DNA from: Defluviicoccus sp.
GTDB taxonomy: Bacteria; Pseudomonadota; Alphaproteobacteria; MPNO01
Direction: 5' to 3'
NCBI GenBank assembly: GCA_022823775.1
Contig: JAJEHI010000063.1
Location: forward strand, 1 to 34,389
DNA: 34,389 nt
A program made the translations under genes and the position numbers. Below the pieces are notes generated by a model that did no database searches, had not been told where the DNA came from, and saw only the letters and a program-made list of their open reading frames with translations. Below, in pieces: positions 23,342 through 31,902 of the stretch. How positions within the stretch are numbered: position 1 is the stretch's first letter; each line of letters opens with the position of its first letter.

Positions 23342-24463
23342 GTGTCCAAACTGAATCTTTATATGCTCAGGCAGATCGTCGTCGTTCTGGCGGTCGTCGC
23401 GGCGGTCATGTTCGCGGTCATCTGGCTGACCAAGTCGCTGAGCCTGATCGACCTGGTAATGAACCGCGGCCTTTCGGTATCGCTGTTCGCCTGGATCACG
23501 ACCCTGTTGCTGCCGGCGTCCTTCGCCGTCGTCGGACCGATTTCGCTCTTCATCGCCGTAGCCTACGTTTACCACCGGCTGACGATGGACAGCGAGCTGG
23601 TCGTCATGCAGGCCGCCGGGATCAGCCGCCTCCAGCTCGCCCGACCGGCGCTGCTGGCCTCGGCGGCGATGATCGCCATCGGCTATCTGGTCTCGCTCTA
23701 TCTCATGCCGCTCGCCTACCGAGAATATCGCGATCTGAAATTCCAGATCAGCCACAACTATTCCTCGGTCCTGATCCAGGAAGGCGTTTTCTCCGAGGTC
23801 GTTCCCGGCGTTACCGTCTATGTTCGCAAACGCGGACCCGACGGCACGCTGATGGGCATACTGGTGCATGACCGCCGCCAGCCCGACAGCCCCGTCACCG
23901 CGCTGGCGGAGCGCGGCACGCTGCTGCCCGGCGAGAGCGGCCCGAAAATGGTCATGGTGCGGGGCAACAGACAGGAGCGGCGCGGCGATCAGGGCACCTC
24001 GCGCCTCCAGTTCGACCGCTACGAGCTGCAGTTCACCACGGAGACCAGGTCGGGCTTCGGCAGATGGCAGAGTCCGCACGAGCAGTTCCTGCACGATCTG
24101 TTCGATCCGCCGGAAGCGGTCGGCGGTCTTTCCCGCTATCACCAGTTCCGAATGGAAGGCCACGACCGCCTGACGGCGCCTCTCATGAACCTCGCCCTGC
24201 CGCTGGTCGCCCTGGCGCTGCTGCTCGGCGCGGAGTTCAACCGCCGCGGCCACTCGGTCCGCATTCTGATCGCGGTCGCGATCGTCGTCGGGCTGGAGGC
24301 ATCCATGATCGGGACCAAGAATCTGGGCCGGCGCATTCCGGAGGTCGCTCCGCTGATCTATCTCTTGCCGGCGGCGACGATCGCGGTTTGCCTCATGTCG
24401 TTGTGGCGCGGCCCGTTCAACCTGTGGCGGCGGTTCGTCCCCGGCACCGCCACGGCTTCCTGA
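23342..24463 (+). CDS. lptF: LPS export permease LptF
   Basis: This 373-residue protein has the LptF/LptG (YjgP/YjgQ) layout. Three membrane segments lie in the first 115 residues and three near the C-terminus, around a periplasmic beta-jellyroll domain (about 120-270). Family features include VYHRLTMDSELVVMQAAGIS and the late segment LTAPLMNLALPLVALALLL. With LptG and the ATPase LptB it extracts lipopolysaccharide from the inner membrane. The GTG at 23342 is chosen because AGGAG (23326-23330) lies upstream and the protein then starts SKLNLYMLRQIVVV, as relatives do. An ATG at 23298 would add an atypical leader. The gene heads an lptF-lptG-lptD row. Confidence 0.95.
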   Translation: MSKLNLYMLRQIVVVLAVVAAVMFAVIWLTKSLSLIDLVMNRGLSVSLFAWITTLLLPASFAVVGPISLFIAVAYVYHRLTMDSELVVMQAAGISRLQLARPALLASAAMIAIGYLVSLYLMPLAYREYRDLKFQISHNYSSVLIQEGVFSEVVPGVTVYVRKRGPDGTLMGILVHDRRQPDSPVTALAERGTLLPGESGPKMVMVRGNRQERRGDQGTSRLQFDRYELQFTTETRSGFGRWQSPHEQFLHDLFDPPEAVGGLSRYHQFRMEGHDRLTAPLMNLALPLVALALLLGAEFNRRGHSVRILIAVAIVVGLEASMIGTKNLGRRIPEVAPLIYLLPAATIAVCLMSLWRGPFNLWRRFVPGTATAS

Positions 24464-24481
24464 CCGCGGTCGCGAACCGGG

Positions 24482-25576
24482 ATGCGCATCTCGCTTCGCC
24501 TGTCGCTCTACATCCTGCGACTGTTCCTGTTCTGGCTGTTCAGCGTCCTGATCGCCTCGGGGGCGGTGATCTTCCTGTTCGACTCGGTCGAGCTGTTCCG
24601 CCGCGTAGCGCAGAACGAGGCGGCGACTTTCTGGGTCGTCATCTCCATGAGCCTGATGAAGCTGCCGCATCTTGTGGAGCGTGCGTTGCCGGTCGCGACC
24701 CTGCTGGCGGCGATGCTGACGCTCTGGCGCCTCAACCGCCATCATGAGCTGATCGTCGTGCGCTCGTTCGGCATCTCGGTCTGGCAGACCCTGATGCCTA
24801 TCGCGGTCGGCGCCGCCACGGTCGGCGTGCTGGAGCTGGTTGCATTCAATCCCGTCTCCGCCGCGCTCTATGCGCAGTATCAGTCGATGGAGGCGAGCGT
24901 ACTCAACCGCCGCTCCGCGTCGGCGGCGATCAGCGGCGGCAGCGTCTGGTTCCGCCAGCCGACCGAAAACGGCCACTATTTCATGCATGCCGAGAAGATA
25001 GAGCCCGCCACCGGGCGGCTGTCGTCGGTGCTGGTGCTCAGGATGGGGGAAGGGGACAGGTTTGTCGGCCGGATGGATGCGGACCGGGCCCGGCTCGGCT
25101 GGGGTTACTGGGCGTTGTACGACGTGACTATCGAAATCCCGCCGGCCCCCCCGCGCAGCGCGCCCGCATACCGGCTGGAGACCGATCTCACGCTGGACAA
25201 GATCCAGGACAGTTTCGCCGATCCGGCGACGATTTCGTTTTTCGAGCTTCCGGCCTTCGTTCGCGTGCTCGAAGCGGCCGGCGTCTCGGCAATCACCCAC
25301 CGGCTTCACTGGCAAGGCCAGCTCGCTCAACCGTTCCTGTTGATATCGATCGTGCTCGTGGCCGCGACCTTTTCCCTTCGTCCGGTGCGCCGCGGCGGAA
25401 CGCGTGTCCTGTTCGTGACAGGATTGATCTGCGGTTTCCTCCTTTTTATCGCGATGGATGTCGTCGCGGCCTTGGGCGCCTCGGCCCGCATCCCTGTCTG
25501 GTTCGCCGCCTGGAGTCCCGTGATCATCGCGACGATGCTGGGTTCCGCCATGTTGTTTCACCTCGAGGACGGTTGA
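24482..25576 (+). CDS. lptG: LPS export permease LptG
   Basis: This 364-residue protein is the partner of LptF. The start ISLRLSLYILRLFLFWLFSV is followed by DSVELFRR, VERALPVATLLAAMLTLWRLNR and HHELIVVRSFGIS, all usual for LptG. A periplasmic domain (about 130-270) and three C-terminal membrane segments follow. It forms the transmembrane pore of the LptB2FG extractor. The gene starts 18 bases after lptF and ends six bases before lptD, so the three are probably one transcript. Confidence 0.96.
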   Translation: MRISLRLSLYILRLFLFWLFSVLIASGAVIFLFDSVELFRRVAQNEAATFWVVISMSLMKLPHLVERALPVATLLAAMLTLWRLNRHHELIVVRSFGISVWQTLMPIAVGAATVGVLELVAFNPVSAALYAQYQSMEASVLNRRSASAAISGGSVWFRQPTENGHYFMHAEKIEPATGRLSSVLVLRMGEGDRFVGRMDADRARLGWGYWALYDVTIEIPPAPPRSAPAYRLETDLTLDKIQDSFADPATISFFELPAFVRVLEAAGVSAITHRLHWQGQLAQPFLLISIVLVAATFSLRPVRRGGTRVLFVTGLICGFLLFIAMDVVAALGASARIPVWFAAWSPVIIATMLGSAMLFHLEDG

Positions 25577-25582
25577 ACGCCC

Positions 25583-27727
25583 GTGCGTCGTCGGTCGAAA
25601 GCGGCGGTTCTGGCGTTTGCGCTGGTTTGTTTTCACACGCCCGCCCCCGCGCAGGAGGGAAATATCTCCGAGCCGTCCGCGGACAAGCCGGTTTCCATCC
25701 GGGCGGACGAGATAACGCATAGCCGGTCCGGCAATGTGGTGACCGCGGCGGGCAGTGTGGAGATCGCCCAAGAAGGGCTCGTTCTTCGCGCCGAAAAAGT
25801 CGTCTACGACAAGTCCGCCGACCGCATGAGCGCCGCCGGCGATGTCGTCCTCATTCATCCCTCGGGAGACGCGTTCTACGCCGACACCGTTGAAATTTCG
25901 GGCGATCTAAAAGATGCGGTGGCGCAAGGGATCCGCGTTCGGCTTCGCGACAAGTCCCGCTTCGAGAGCAGGGCGGGACGTCTCATCGGCGGCACCAGGA
26001 CCGAGTTCGACGAAGCGATCTACACCACCTGCCCGTTGTGCGGGGAGGATCCCCGCCGCCCGCCGCCCTGGCGGATCAGGGCCCAGAAGGTGGTCCGGGA
26101 CACCGAGAAGGAAACGATCGTCTACCGCGACGCCGTCCTGGAAGTCTGGGGCGTCCCCGTTCTCTACACCCCTTATTTCGAGCAACCCGATGTCGAGGTC
26201 AGGCGCAAGACGGGGCTGCTGGTCCCGACCTTCGGCTCCCACGGCGAGCTGGGGATGATCGCGCGGGTGCCGGTATTCCTGGAAATCGCGCCCGACCGGG
26301 ACATGACGTTCACGCCGATCCTTACCGAAAACGAGGGCGGGGTCGGGTTGCTCGAATACCGGCAGCGTTTTCGCGGCGGCTCGTTCCGGGCCGAAGGCAG
26401 CATCACCAGCGGCAGCACGGAGACGCAGTACCGTACCCTCCGCGGCCATTTCGATGCCGACATCGACTACGATATCGACAGCCGCTGGCGATCCGGTGCC
26501 GCGATCAGCTTCGCTTCCGACGATACCTATCTCGGCCGGTACGAATTCTCCCAGGACCGGACGCTGACCAGCAACGCCTTCGTGGAAGGGTTCTTCGGCC
26601 GCGGCTACGCCGCCGGAAATCTGTATCGCTTTCAGGGATTGCGGCCGACCGACGACAGGAAGACCATTCCGCTGGTCGTGCCTGAGCTGGACTTCAGCCT
26701 GTTGAGCGCGCGCGACCGGCTCGGCGGACGTTTCGGCGTCGAAGGCAACCTGCGCAGCCTCGCGCGCTCCGTCGGCGCCGACAGCGTAAGGATGTCCCTG
26801 GATACCGGCTGGCAGCTTCCCTATACGAGCCCCCGCGGTCAGCGCCTGAACCTCTTCGCGCGGTTGCAGACGGACGGTTACTGGATCGACGAGGCGGGCG
26901 AAAGCGATCGACCGGGCGATCGGTCGGCCGATGTAACCGGCAGGGCCTTTCCCCAGGCGGGGCTCGACTGGCGCTATCCGCTGGTCCGTCACCGCGGCGG
27001 GGTCTCGCAGGTCGTCGAGCCGATCGTGGGCTTTCTCGTCGCGCCGCGGGACGGGAATTCCGATCTCATCCCCAACGAGGACAGCCTCGACCTCGAGCCG
27101 GACGACACCAACGTCTTCGACCGTTCGCGCGCCACGGGGCTGGATCTGGTGGAGGACGGCAGCCGGATGTATTACGGCCTTCAGGGCAGGCTGCTCGGTC
27201 ATCGCCGTATGCAGGCGAACGTGTTCCTCGGGCAAAGCTATCGTTTCGGCGGCAGCGACCTGTTTCCGGCGGGCGCCGGTCTGGACCGGGACCTGTCCGA
27301 CATCGTCGGCCGCGTCGAGTTCGGATACGACGAATATCTGGGGCTTCTCTACCGGTTCCGCTACGATCACGCGAAGCTGCGGTCGAGGCGGGACGAGGTG
27401 AGCGCTTCCCTGGGGCCGGACGCCTTCAGGATCTCGGCCAATTACCTCTTCATAGACAACCAGCCGGCGCCGATGGGCTTCGAGGATCGCAGGGAGATAA
27501 ATCTCGCGCTTGACGCGAAGATTACCGATTCCGTCGCGTTACGCGGCGAGACCCAGCGCGATATCCAGGACGGCCGTTCCCTCTGGCACCGCGGCGAAAT
27601 CGGCTATCGGGAGGACTGTTACGACGTGTCCTTCAGTTTCGAACGATCCCTGACCCGGGATCGCGACATCCGGCCCACGAACACCTTCCTCCTAAGGGTT
27701 AGCCTGACGGCGCCGCGCGCGAACTAG
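25583..27727 (+). CDS. lptD: LPS-assembly outer-membrane protein LptD
   Basis: This 714-residue protein has a likely signal peptide (MRRRSKAAVLAFALVCFHTP, cleaved after about APAQ). An OstA/LptA-like beta-jellyroll follows (about 35-140), beginning VSIRADEITHSRSGNVVTAAG, then a long beta-barrel region to the end. It receives lipopolysaccharide from the LptA bridge and inserts it in the outer leaflet with LptE. Cys150 and Cys153 (CPLCGED) and Cys679 (EDCYD) may form the disulfides known to matter in LptD. The GTG at 25583 is six bases after lptG. In many alphaproteobacteria surA, pdxA and ksgA follow; here they do not. Confidence 0.95.
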   Translation: MRRRSKAAVLAFALVCFHTPAPAQEGNISEPSADKPVSIRADEITHSRSGNVVTAAGSVEIAQEGLVLRAEKVVYDKSADRMSAAGDVVLIHPSGDAFYADTVEISGDLKDAVAQGIRVRLRDKSRFESRAGRLIGGTRTEFDEAIYTTCPLCGEDPRRPPPWRIRAQKVVRDTEKETIVYRDAVLEVWGVPVLYTPYFEQPDVEVRRKTGLLVPTFGSHGELGMIARVPVFLEIAPDRDMTFTPILTENEGGVGLLEYRQRFRGGSFRAEGSITSGSTETQYRTLRGHFDADIDYDIDSRWRSGAAISFASDDTYLGRYEFSQDRTLTSNAFVEGFFGRGYAAGNLYRFQGLRPTDDRKTIPLVVPELDFSLLSARDRLGGRFGVEGNLRSLARSVGADSVRMSLDTGWQLPYTSPRGQRLNLFARLQTDGYWIDEAGESDRPGDRSADVTGRAFPQAGLDWRYPLVRHRGGVSQVVEPIVGFLVAPRDGNSDLIPNEDSLDLEPDDTNVFDRSRATGLDLVEDGSRMYYGLQGRLLGHRRMQANVFLGQSYRFGGSDLFPAGAGLDRDLSDIVGRVEFGYDEYLGLLYRFRYDHAKLRSRRDEVSASLGPDAFRISANYLFIDNQPAPMGFEDRREINLALDAKITDSVALRGETQRDIQDGRSLWHRGEIGYREDCYDVSFSFERSLTRDRDIRPTNTFLLRVSLTAPRAN

Positions 27728-27731
27728 GGCC

Positions 27732-27809
27732 TGTCCGTTTCAGATGGAACCGGCGCGGCGCGGCGTCCCTCGATTCGCAGCTTCGCGCCGGTTCCAGGAA
27801 AAACGGACA
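27732..27809. repeat. Compound palindrome (MITE/REP-like or bidirectional hairpin)
   Basis: An outer arm TGTCCGTTT (27732-27740) pairs with AAACGGACA (27801-27809). After five unpaired bases on each side, an inner arm of 13 pairs (27745-27757 with 27784-27796) closes a 26-base loop. The symmetry is too long for chance. It could be a folded non-autonomous mobile element or a hairpin between the convergent lptD and DLH genes. No T-run follows it on either strand. The remaining bases to 27916 hold nothing I recognise. Confidence 0.65.
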
Positions 27810-27916
27810 CTCCTTAGCGTTTCCGAACCTCCCGACCGCCATCCGGCTCGAAGGCAAGATGGACTTCCTTGAGGACCATATCGTCCGGTGCAACGAAGCC
27901 GGCTCGCCGCGGCCAC

Positions 27917-29155
27917 CTATTCCGCGGGTTCGCTTTCCGTCCAACGCGCCATCAGCCGATTCGAGTCCTCCTGCGTGGCATCCAGCATCTTTCGGGCCAC
28001 GTCGTGCCCGCCGACCGGCAGGCCGGCCGGATCGAGCAGTCCGATCTGGACCAGAACCGACGCCTGATCCCAGTAGATGTGCTCGTGATAAAGCTTGTCG
28101 CCGCGGAAATTGATGATCGCGACCACCGGCATCTCGACGTACTTGCCCGTCGGCGCGACGCCCGGCAGGAGCCAGTCGATTTCGGTGGTGTGGGTGAAGC
28201 AGAACAGCATCTCGTCCACCACCCGGTCCGCGCCGATGGTGCGCGATACCGGGATGAGCCTGGTGTCCTCGGGATTGGCGTGCACGAAATGGTTGAGATA
28301 GAAGCGATGCAGGTTCCTGTAGCCGACGCCGCCGGTCATCGTCGGGATGTGGTTGACGTAGGGCTCCGGCACCATCGTCGCCATGGTGGCGTCCACGTCG
28401 CGGGTGATGAACTCGTACTCGCAGTGCTTGTCCCACAGTTGGCTCAGATCGTAGTTGGGGCCCATCGTCCGGCGGAGCGCGGCGATCGTCCGGCTGTGCG
28501 CCATCGATGAGGACGGTTTGTCGTAAACTTCCCGGTCGGCGTTGTAGAAGCCGTGATCGGCGCCGGGATAGCTGTAGATCTCGATGTCGGTCCGGTCCTT
28601 GAACGCATCGCGCAAGGCGGCGACGCCTTCCGACGGCATCCACTGGTCGAGTTCGGGGCAGTGGAACACCATCGGGCATTCGATACCGCCGGCCTCGCCG
28701 AGCAGGTCCGGAAGGCCGACGCCGTAGAACGAGATCGAGACCGCGGGGTCGAGCCGGGCGGCGGTCAGGTAGGCGAGCTTGCCGCCGAGGCAGAACCCCA
28801 TGAAGCCGACATCGCCGGTGCATTCCGGAAGCGCGCGCACCGCATCCATCGCCGCGCCGATGTCGGTTATCGCCAGATCGATGTCGAAGCGTTCGAAATA
28901 GCCGAACGCCGTGGCGAATTCCTCCTCGGAGTAGCCGAGCTCGATCCCCGGCTGCAACCGCCAGAACAGGTCCGGTGCGAGGACCACATAGCCTTCCTCG
29001 GCGAAATAGTCGGCCGTCGCGCGCATGGTCGCGTTGATGCCGAAAATCTCCTGGCCGAGCACGAGACCCGGCCCGGAACCCGCTTCCGGTACCGCGAGGT
29101 ATCCGTCGAACCGCCCGCCATCGCCGGCGGCGATCTGGATCGTACGCCCTGTCAT
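27917..29155 (-). CDS. Dienelactone hydrolase-SnoaL-like fusion protein
   Basis: The first 228 residues or so of this 412-residue protein are a dienelactone hydrolase. The expected triad is visible as Cys122 (GFCLGGK), Asp170 (PELDQW) and His201 (GADHGFYN), with the helper Glu36 (GQEIFGIN). Residues about 235-400 look like a SnoaL/NTF2-type cone fold (LWDKHCEYEFITRD, MTGGVGYRNLHRFYLNHF, FRGDKLYHEHIYWDQASVL). Dienelactone hydrolases open lactones formed in chlorocatechol and related ring-cleavage routes. The second domain may bind or isomerise the same intermediate. No stop or ribosome site separates the two parts, so this is one polypeptide. Confidence 0.88.
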   Translation of the reverse strand: MTGRTIQIAAGDGGRFDGYLAVPEAGSGPGLVLGQEIFGINATMRATADYFAEEGYVVLAPDLFWRLQPGIELGYSEEEFATAFGYFERFDIDLAITDIGAAMDAVRALPECTGDVGFMGFCLGGKLAYLTAARLDPAVSISFYGVGLPDLLGEAGGIECPMVFHCPELDQWMPSEGVAALRDAFKDRTDIEIYSYPGADHGFYNADREVYDKPSSSMAHSRTIAALRRTMGPNYDLSQLWDKHCEYEFITRDVDATMATMVPEPYVNHIPTMTGGVGYRNLHRFYLNHFVHANPEDTRLIPVSRTIGADRVVDEMLFCFTHTTEIDWLLPGVAPTGKYVEMPVVAIINFRGDKLYHEHIYWDQASVLVQIGLLDPAGLPVGGHDVARKMLDATQEDSNRLMARWTESEPAE

Positions 29156-29215
29156 GTCCTGCTCTCCGGTCTAACGTAGGGAATCGCGGCCACTATAAGG
29201 GAATTCGGCGGCCAT

Positions 29216-29716
29216 TCAGTCTTCATCGAGATAGAGCCCGTGCGCCCGGTGCCAATCCTCGATTCCGCGGTCGGGATAGATTTCGAAACGCGAGATTTCC
29301 GGACCGTCCGGGATGTCGGCCCAGACCGGTGCGTAGCGCGTCATCAGGACGGTCTTCTCCGGCGGATTGGGGAGCGGCGTGTCGATGGCCGAGGCGAACG
29401 GATGGATCAGTTCCGGCCAGCTCGGATCCCACACCCAGAGCGCGGAGCCGCACTTGCCGCAGAAGCTCCGCCGCGCCGTGCTGAGCCCGTCCGCCTCCAC
29501 GTGGCCCCGCTCGTTGCCGGCGGCCCGGTAAACCTCGATATTGTCCTCCCCTTCGATTTCGAGCGTCTCCGCCTCGCCCATGATGTTGATGGCGAAGCCG
29601 CCTCCGCCCGCCGTCTTCCTGCATATCGAGCAGTAGCAGAGGTTGTAGGGGTAGGGCGTGTGCGAGACGAGGCCGAACCTCACCGCGCCGCAATGGCAGG
29701 ACCCTTCGAGTTTCAC
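29216..29716 (-). CDS. GFA-family zinc protein (second copy)
   Basis: This 166-residue protein has the GFA cysteine pattern: Cys7 and Cys9 (GSCHCGAVRF), Cys27, Cys29 and Cys32 (CYCSICRKTAGGGG), and a later Cys pair in SFCGKCGS. It differs clearly from the 139-residue GFA protein at 17162-17581, so the two are distant paralogues. The GTG at 29716 is chosen because GGGGAG lies upstream and the zinc motif then falls at its usual place; the frame is open for longer upstream but with unlike residues. It lies 60 bases upstream of the DLH fusion on the same strand, so the two may be co-transcribed. Confidence 0.88.
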   Translation of the reverse strand: MKLEGSCHCGAVRFGLVSHTPYPYNLCYCSICRKTAGGGGFAINIMGEAETLEIEGEDNIEVYRAAGNERGHVEADGLSTARRSFCGKCGSALWVWDPSWPELIHPFASAIDTPLPNPPEKTVLMTRYAPVWADIPDGPEISRFEIYPDRGIEDWHRAHGLYLDED

Positions 29717-29809
29717 TATCCGATCTCCCCGTCGCGCCGGAACCCGGACAATAGGGCATGCGGCGCCGGTTGCGGCAACCCGCGGCGGCGACCATGATCC
29801 GCCACGCTC

Positions 29810-30559
29810 ATGCCCATGGAATCCCTCGCCATCGTCGTAGCGGCCCTTCTCGTCGGGACCCTGGGGAAAGCGATCACCGGATTCGGGCTGCCGCTGATCG
29901 CCGTGCCGGCTATGGCCGCGTTCATCGACGTCCAGACGGCCGTGGTGGTGATGGTGCTTCCGTCCACCCTCTCGAATGCCTGGCTGATGTGGACCTTCCG
30001 GCGCGAGGCCGGGACTATTCCGGGGCTGTGGGCGGCGATCGGAGTCGGCCTGATCGGCATCGGACTCGGCGCGTGGCTGCTCAAGGCGCTCGATCCGGCG
30101 GTCATGTCGCTGGCGCTGTCGGGCTGGGTTGGCGTCTATCTTCTGACCTTGCTTGTCCGATACGAAATCCCGCGCTCGCTGACGGAAAACCGCGCCGTGT
30201 TCGCGGCCTCCATCGGGCTTGGCGGCGTCTCCCAGGGCGCCACCGGGATCGCCGGGCCGATCATCGTGACCTTCATGCATGCGATGCGTCTGGAGCGCGG
30301 GGTTCTCGTCTTCGGCCTCTCCGCGATTTTCTTTTCCTACGGGCTGATCCAGGCAGGGTTCTACTGGTCGCTCGGCATGGCGACCGAGGAGCGGATGCTG
30401 CAAAGCCTGGCCGCCACGATCCCGGTCCTGGTGGGCATGCCGGTGGGACTCTGGATCGGACGGCGCATCCGGGCGAAGACCTTCGGCTACGTCGTCGTCG
30501 CGTTGCTTATCGCGTCGGGCACCAAATTGTTCGTGGACGGGCTCGGCGTGCTTTCCTGA
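29810..30559 (+). CDS. TauE/SafE family membrane exporter (third copy)
   Basis: This 249-residue hydrophobic protein has the paired TauE/SafE signatures GTLGKAITGFGLPLIAVPAMA and GLGGVSQGATGIAGPIIVTFMHA, with about eight membrane segments. It is only distantly similar to the tandem pair at 14349-15826. It probably exports an organic or sulfur-containing anion. The start is ATG 29810 or 29816. It is divergent from the GFA gene across 93 bases and converges with the MFS gene three bases after its stop. Confidence 0.9.
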   Translation: MPMESLAIVVAALLVGTLGKAITGFGLPLIAVPAMAAFIDVQTAVVVMVLPSTLSNAWLMWTFRREAGTIPGLWAAIGVGLIGIGLGAWLLKALDPAVMSLALSGWVGVYLLTLLVRYEIPRSLTENRAVFAASIGLGGVSQGATGIAGPIIVTFMHAMRLERGVLVFGLSAIFFSYGLIQAGFYWSLGMATEERMLQSLAATIPVLVGMPVGLWIGRRIRAKTFGYVVVALLIASGTKLFVDGLGVLS

Positions 30560-30562
30560 GCC

Positions 30563-31792
30563 TCAGGCGGCGTCCATCGAAGGCTCGCGGGAGCGCCCGA
30601 ACAGGGTGAACCAGACCATGATCAGGACCGCGAGCCCGAGCGCGGGCAAGGCACTGAGATTGACCCAGCTCCAGCCGAAGAAATGGAACAGGGCGCCGGA
30701 GGAAAGCGAGCCGACGGCGATGAAGGTGTAGGCGACGAGGTTTGACGCGCCCTGCGCCTTGTTGCGCTCGGCCGGGGTATACGCGCCCGCGAGGAGCGTC
30801 GTCCCGGCGGTGAAGGCGAAGTTCCAGCCGACGCCGAGGAGCAGCATCGACAGCCAGTAATCGAACACGGCTTCCCCGCTCAACGCCACCGCGACGCAGA
30901 CGAATTGCAGCCCGAAGCCGGTGAAGATGATCGCGATCTCTCCCACCTTCTTGATGAACCAGCCGGTCACGAAGGCCGGCCCGAACATGCCGAGGCTGTG
31001 CCACATGATCACCCAGGCGGTCGCTTCGAACTGGTGGTGCGAATGCGCCATTGCGAGCGGCGCGGCGGTCATCAGCATCGCCATCACGCTGTGCGCGATC
31101 AGCACCGAGGCCGTGGCGGCCACGAAGGTGGGCTGGATGACGATGGACCCGAGCGGACGCTGTTTCTGCGCCGCCTGTGCGGCGGTCAGCGGCGGAATGT
31201 TGAGGAACATCAACACCAGCGCGCTCAACAGCGTCGAGATCAGGAGGAAGAGGTAGGAGCCGAGGAACCGCGCATCCTCGAACATGTGCTCGCCGATCTT
31301 GGAGAACTCGGCGCCCACCACGGAGGCGACGACGCCGCCCGCGAGCACGAGCGAGATCGCGGTGCTGCGGAATTCCCTCGACGCTGTGTCGGCGGCGGCG
31401 AAGCGGTAGAGTTGGGCGAAGCCGGAAAAAAAACCGAAGATCAGGTTGCCGATCGCGAAGGTCCAGAAATCCTCCTCCGCTATTCCGACCATGCAGACCA
31501 CGCCGCCCGCGGTGCCGATCAGCGCGCCGATGACGAATCCCGCCCGGCGCCCGACCCGACGCATCAGCATCGACGCGGGATAGGAAGCCGCCGCGGTGCC
31601 GACCACCACCAGTGCCGCCGGCAACGTCGCCAGTCCCTTCTGTTCGGCGAAGGCCAGGGCGACCAGCGCGGCCGTGGCGACCAGCAGCGTGCGCCCCGCG
31701 CCGAACAGCGTCTGGCAGACTGCCAGCACCAGCACGTTGCGTCGTTCCTGGACGATGAAGACCGACCGGATCGCAGCCAGAACCCTGTTCAT
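30563..31792 (-). CDS. MFS transporter
   Basis: This 409-residue membrane protein has about twelve hydrophobic segments and a long positively charged loop near the middle (TAAQAAQKQRPLGS), the usual major-facilitator plan. The loop after segment two, MLMRRVGRRAGFVIG, is a variant of MFS motif A. The substrate cannot be told from the sequence. The start at 31792 precedes RVLAAIRSVFIVQERRNVLV, a cytoplasmic leader. The gene is divergent from the amidohydrolase across 110 bases, so it may import that enzyme's substrate. Confidence 0.9.
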   Translation of the reverse strand: MNRVLAAIRSVFIVQERRNVLVLAVCQTLFGAGRTLLVATAALVALAFAEQKGLATLPAALVVVGTAAASYPASMLMRRVGRRAGFVIGALIGTAGGVVCMVGIAEEDFWTFAIGNLIFGFFSGFAQLYRFAAADTASREFRSTAISLVLAGGVVASVVGAEFSKIGEHMFEDARFLGSYLFLLISTLLSALVLMFLNIPPLTAAQAAQKQRPLGSIVIQPTFVAATASVLIAHSVMAMLMTAAPLAMAHSHHQFEATAWVIMWHSLGMFGPAFVTGWFIKKVGEIAIIFTGFGLQFVCVAVALSGEAVFDYWLSMLLLGVGWNFAFTAGTTLLAGAYTPAERNKAQGASNLVAYTFIAVGSLSSGALFHFFGWSWVNLSALPALGLAVLIMVWFTLFGRSREPSMDAA

Positions 31793-31902
31793 GCGGATGG
31801 ATCGCTCCCGCGCGGACGCAAGACACCGCGGTTGGTATGATGACGCGCGCCCATTTTAGCCGCCCACGCGCGGCCGAATCCAACCGGAGACCGTGACCGC
31901 CC

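Noticed and set aside
23222..25858. An open frame of about 878 codons on the minus strand opposite lptF and lptG
   Set aside because: The composition (many Gln, Arg, Asp and His runs) is that of an antisense shadow, and lptF and lptG are unmistakable on the other strand.
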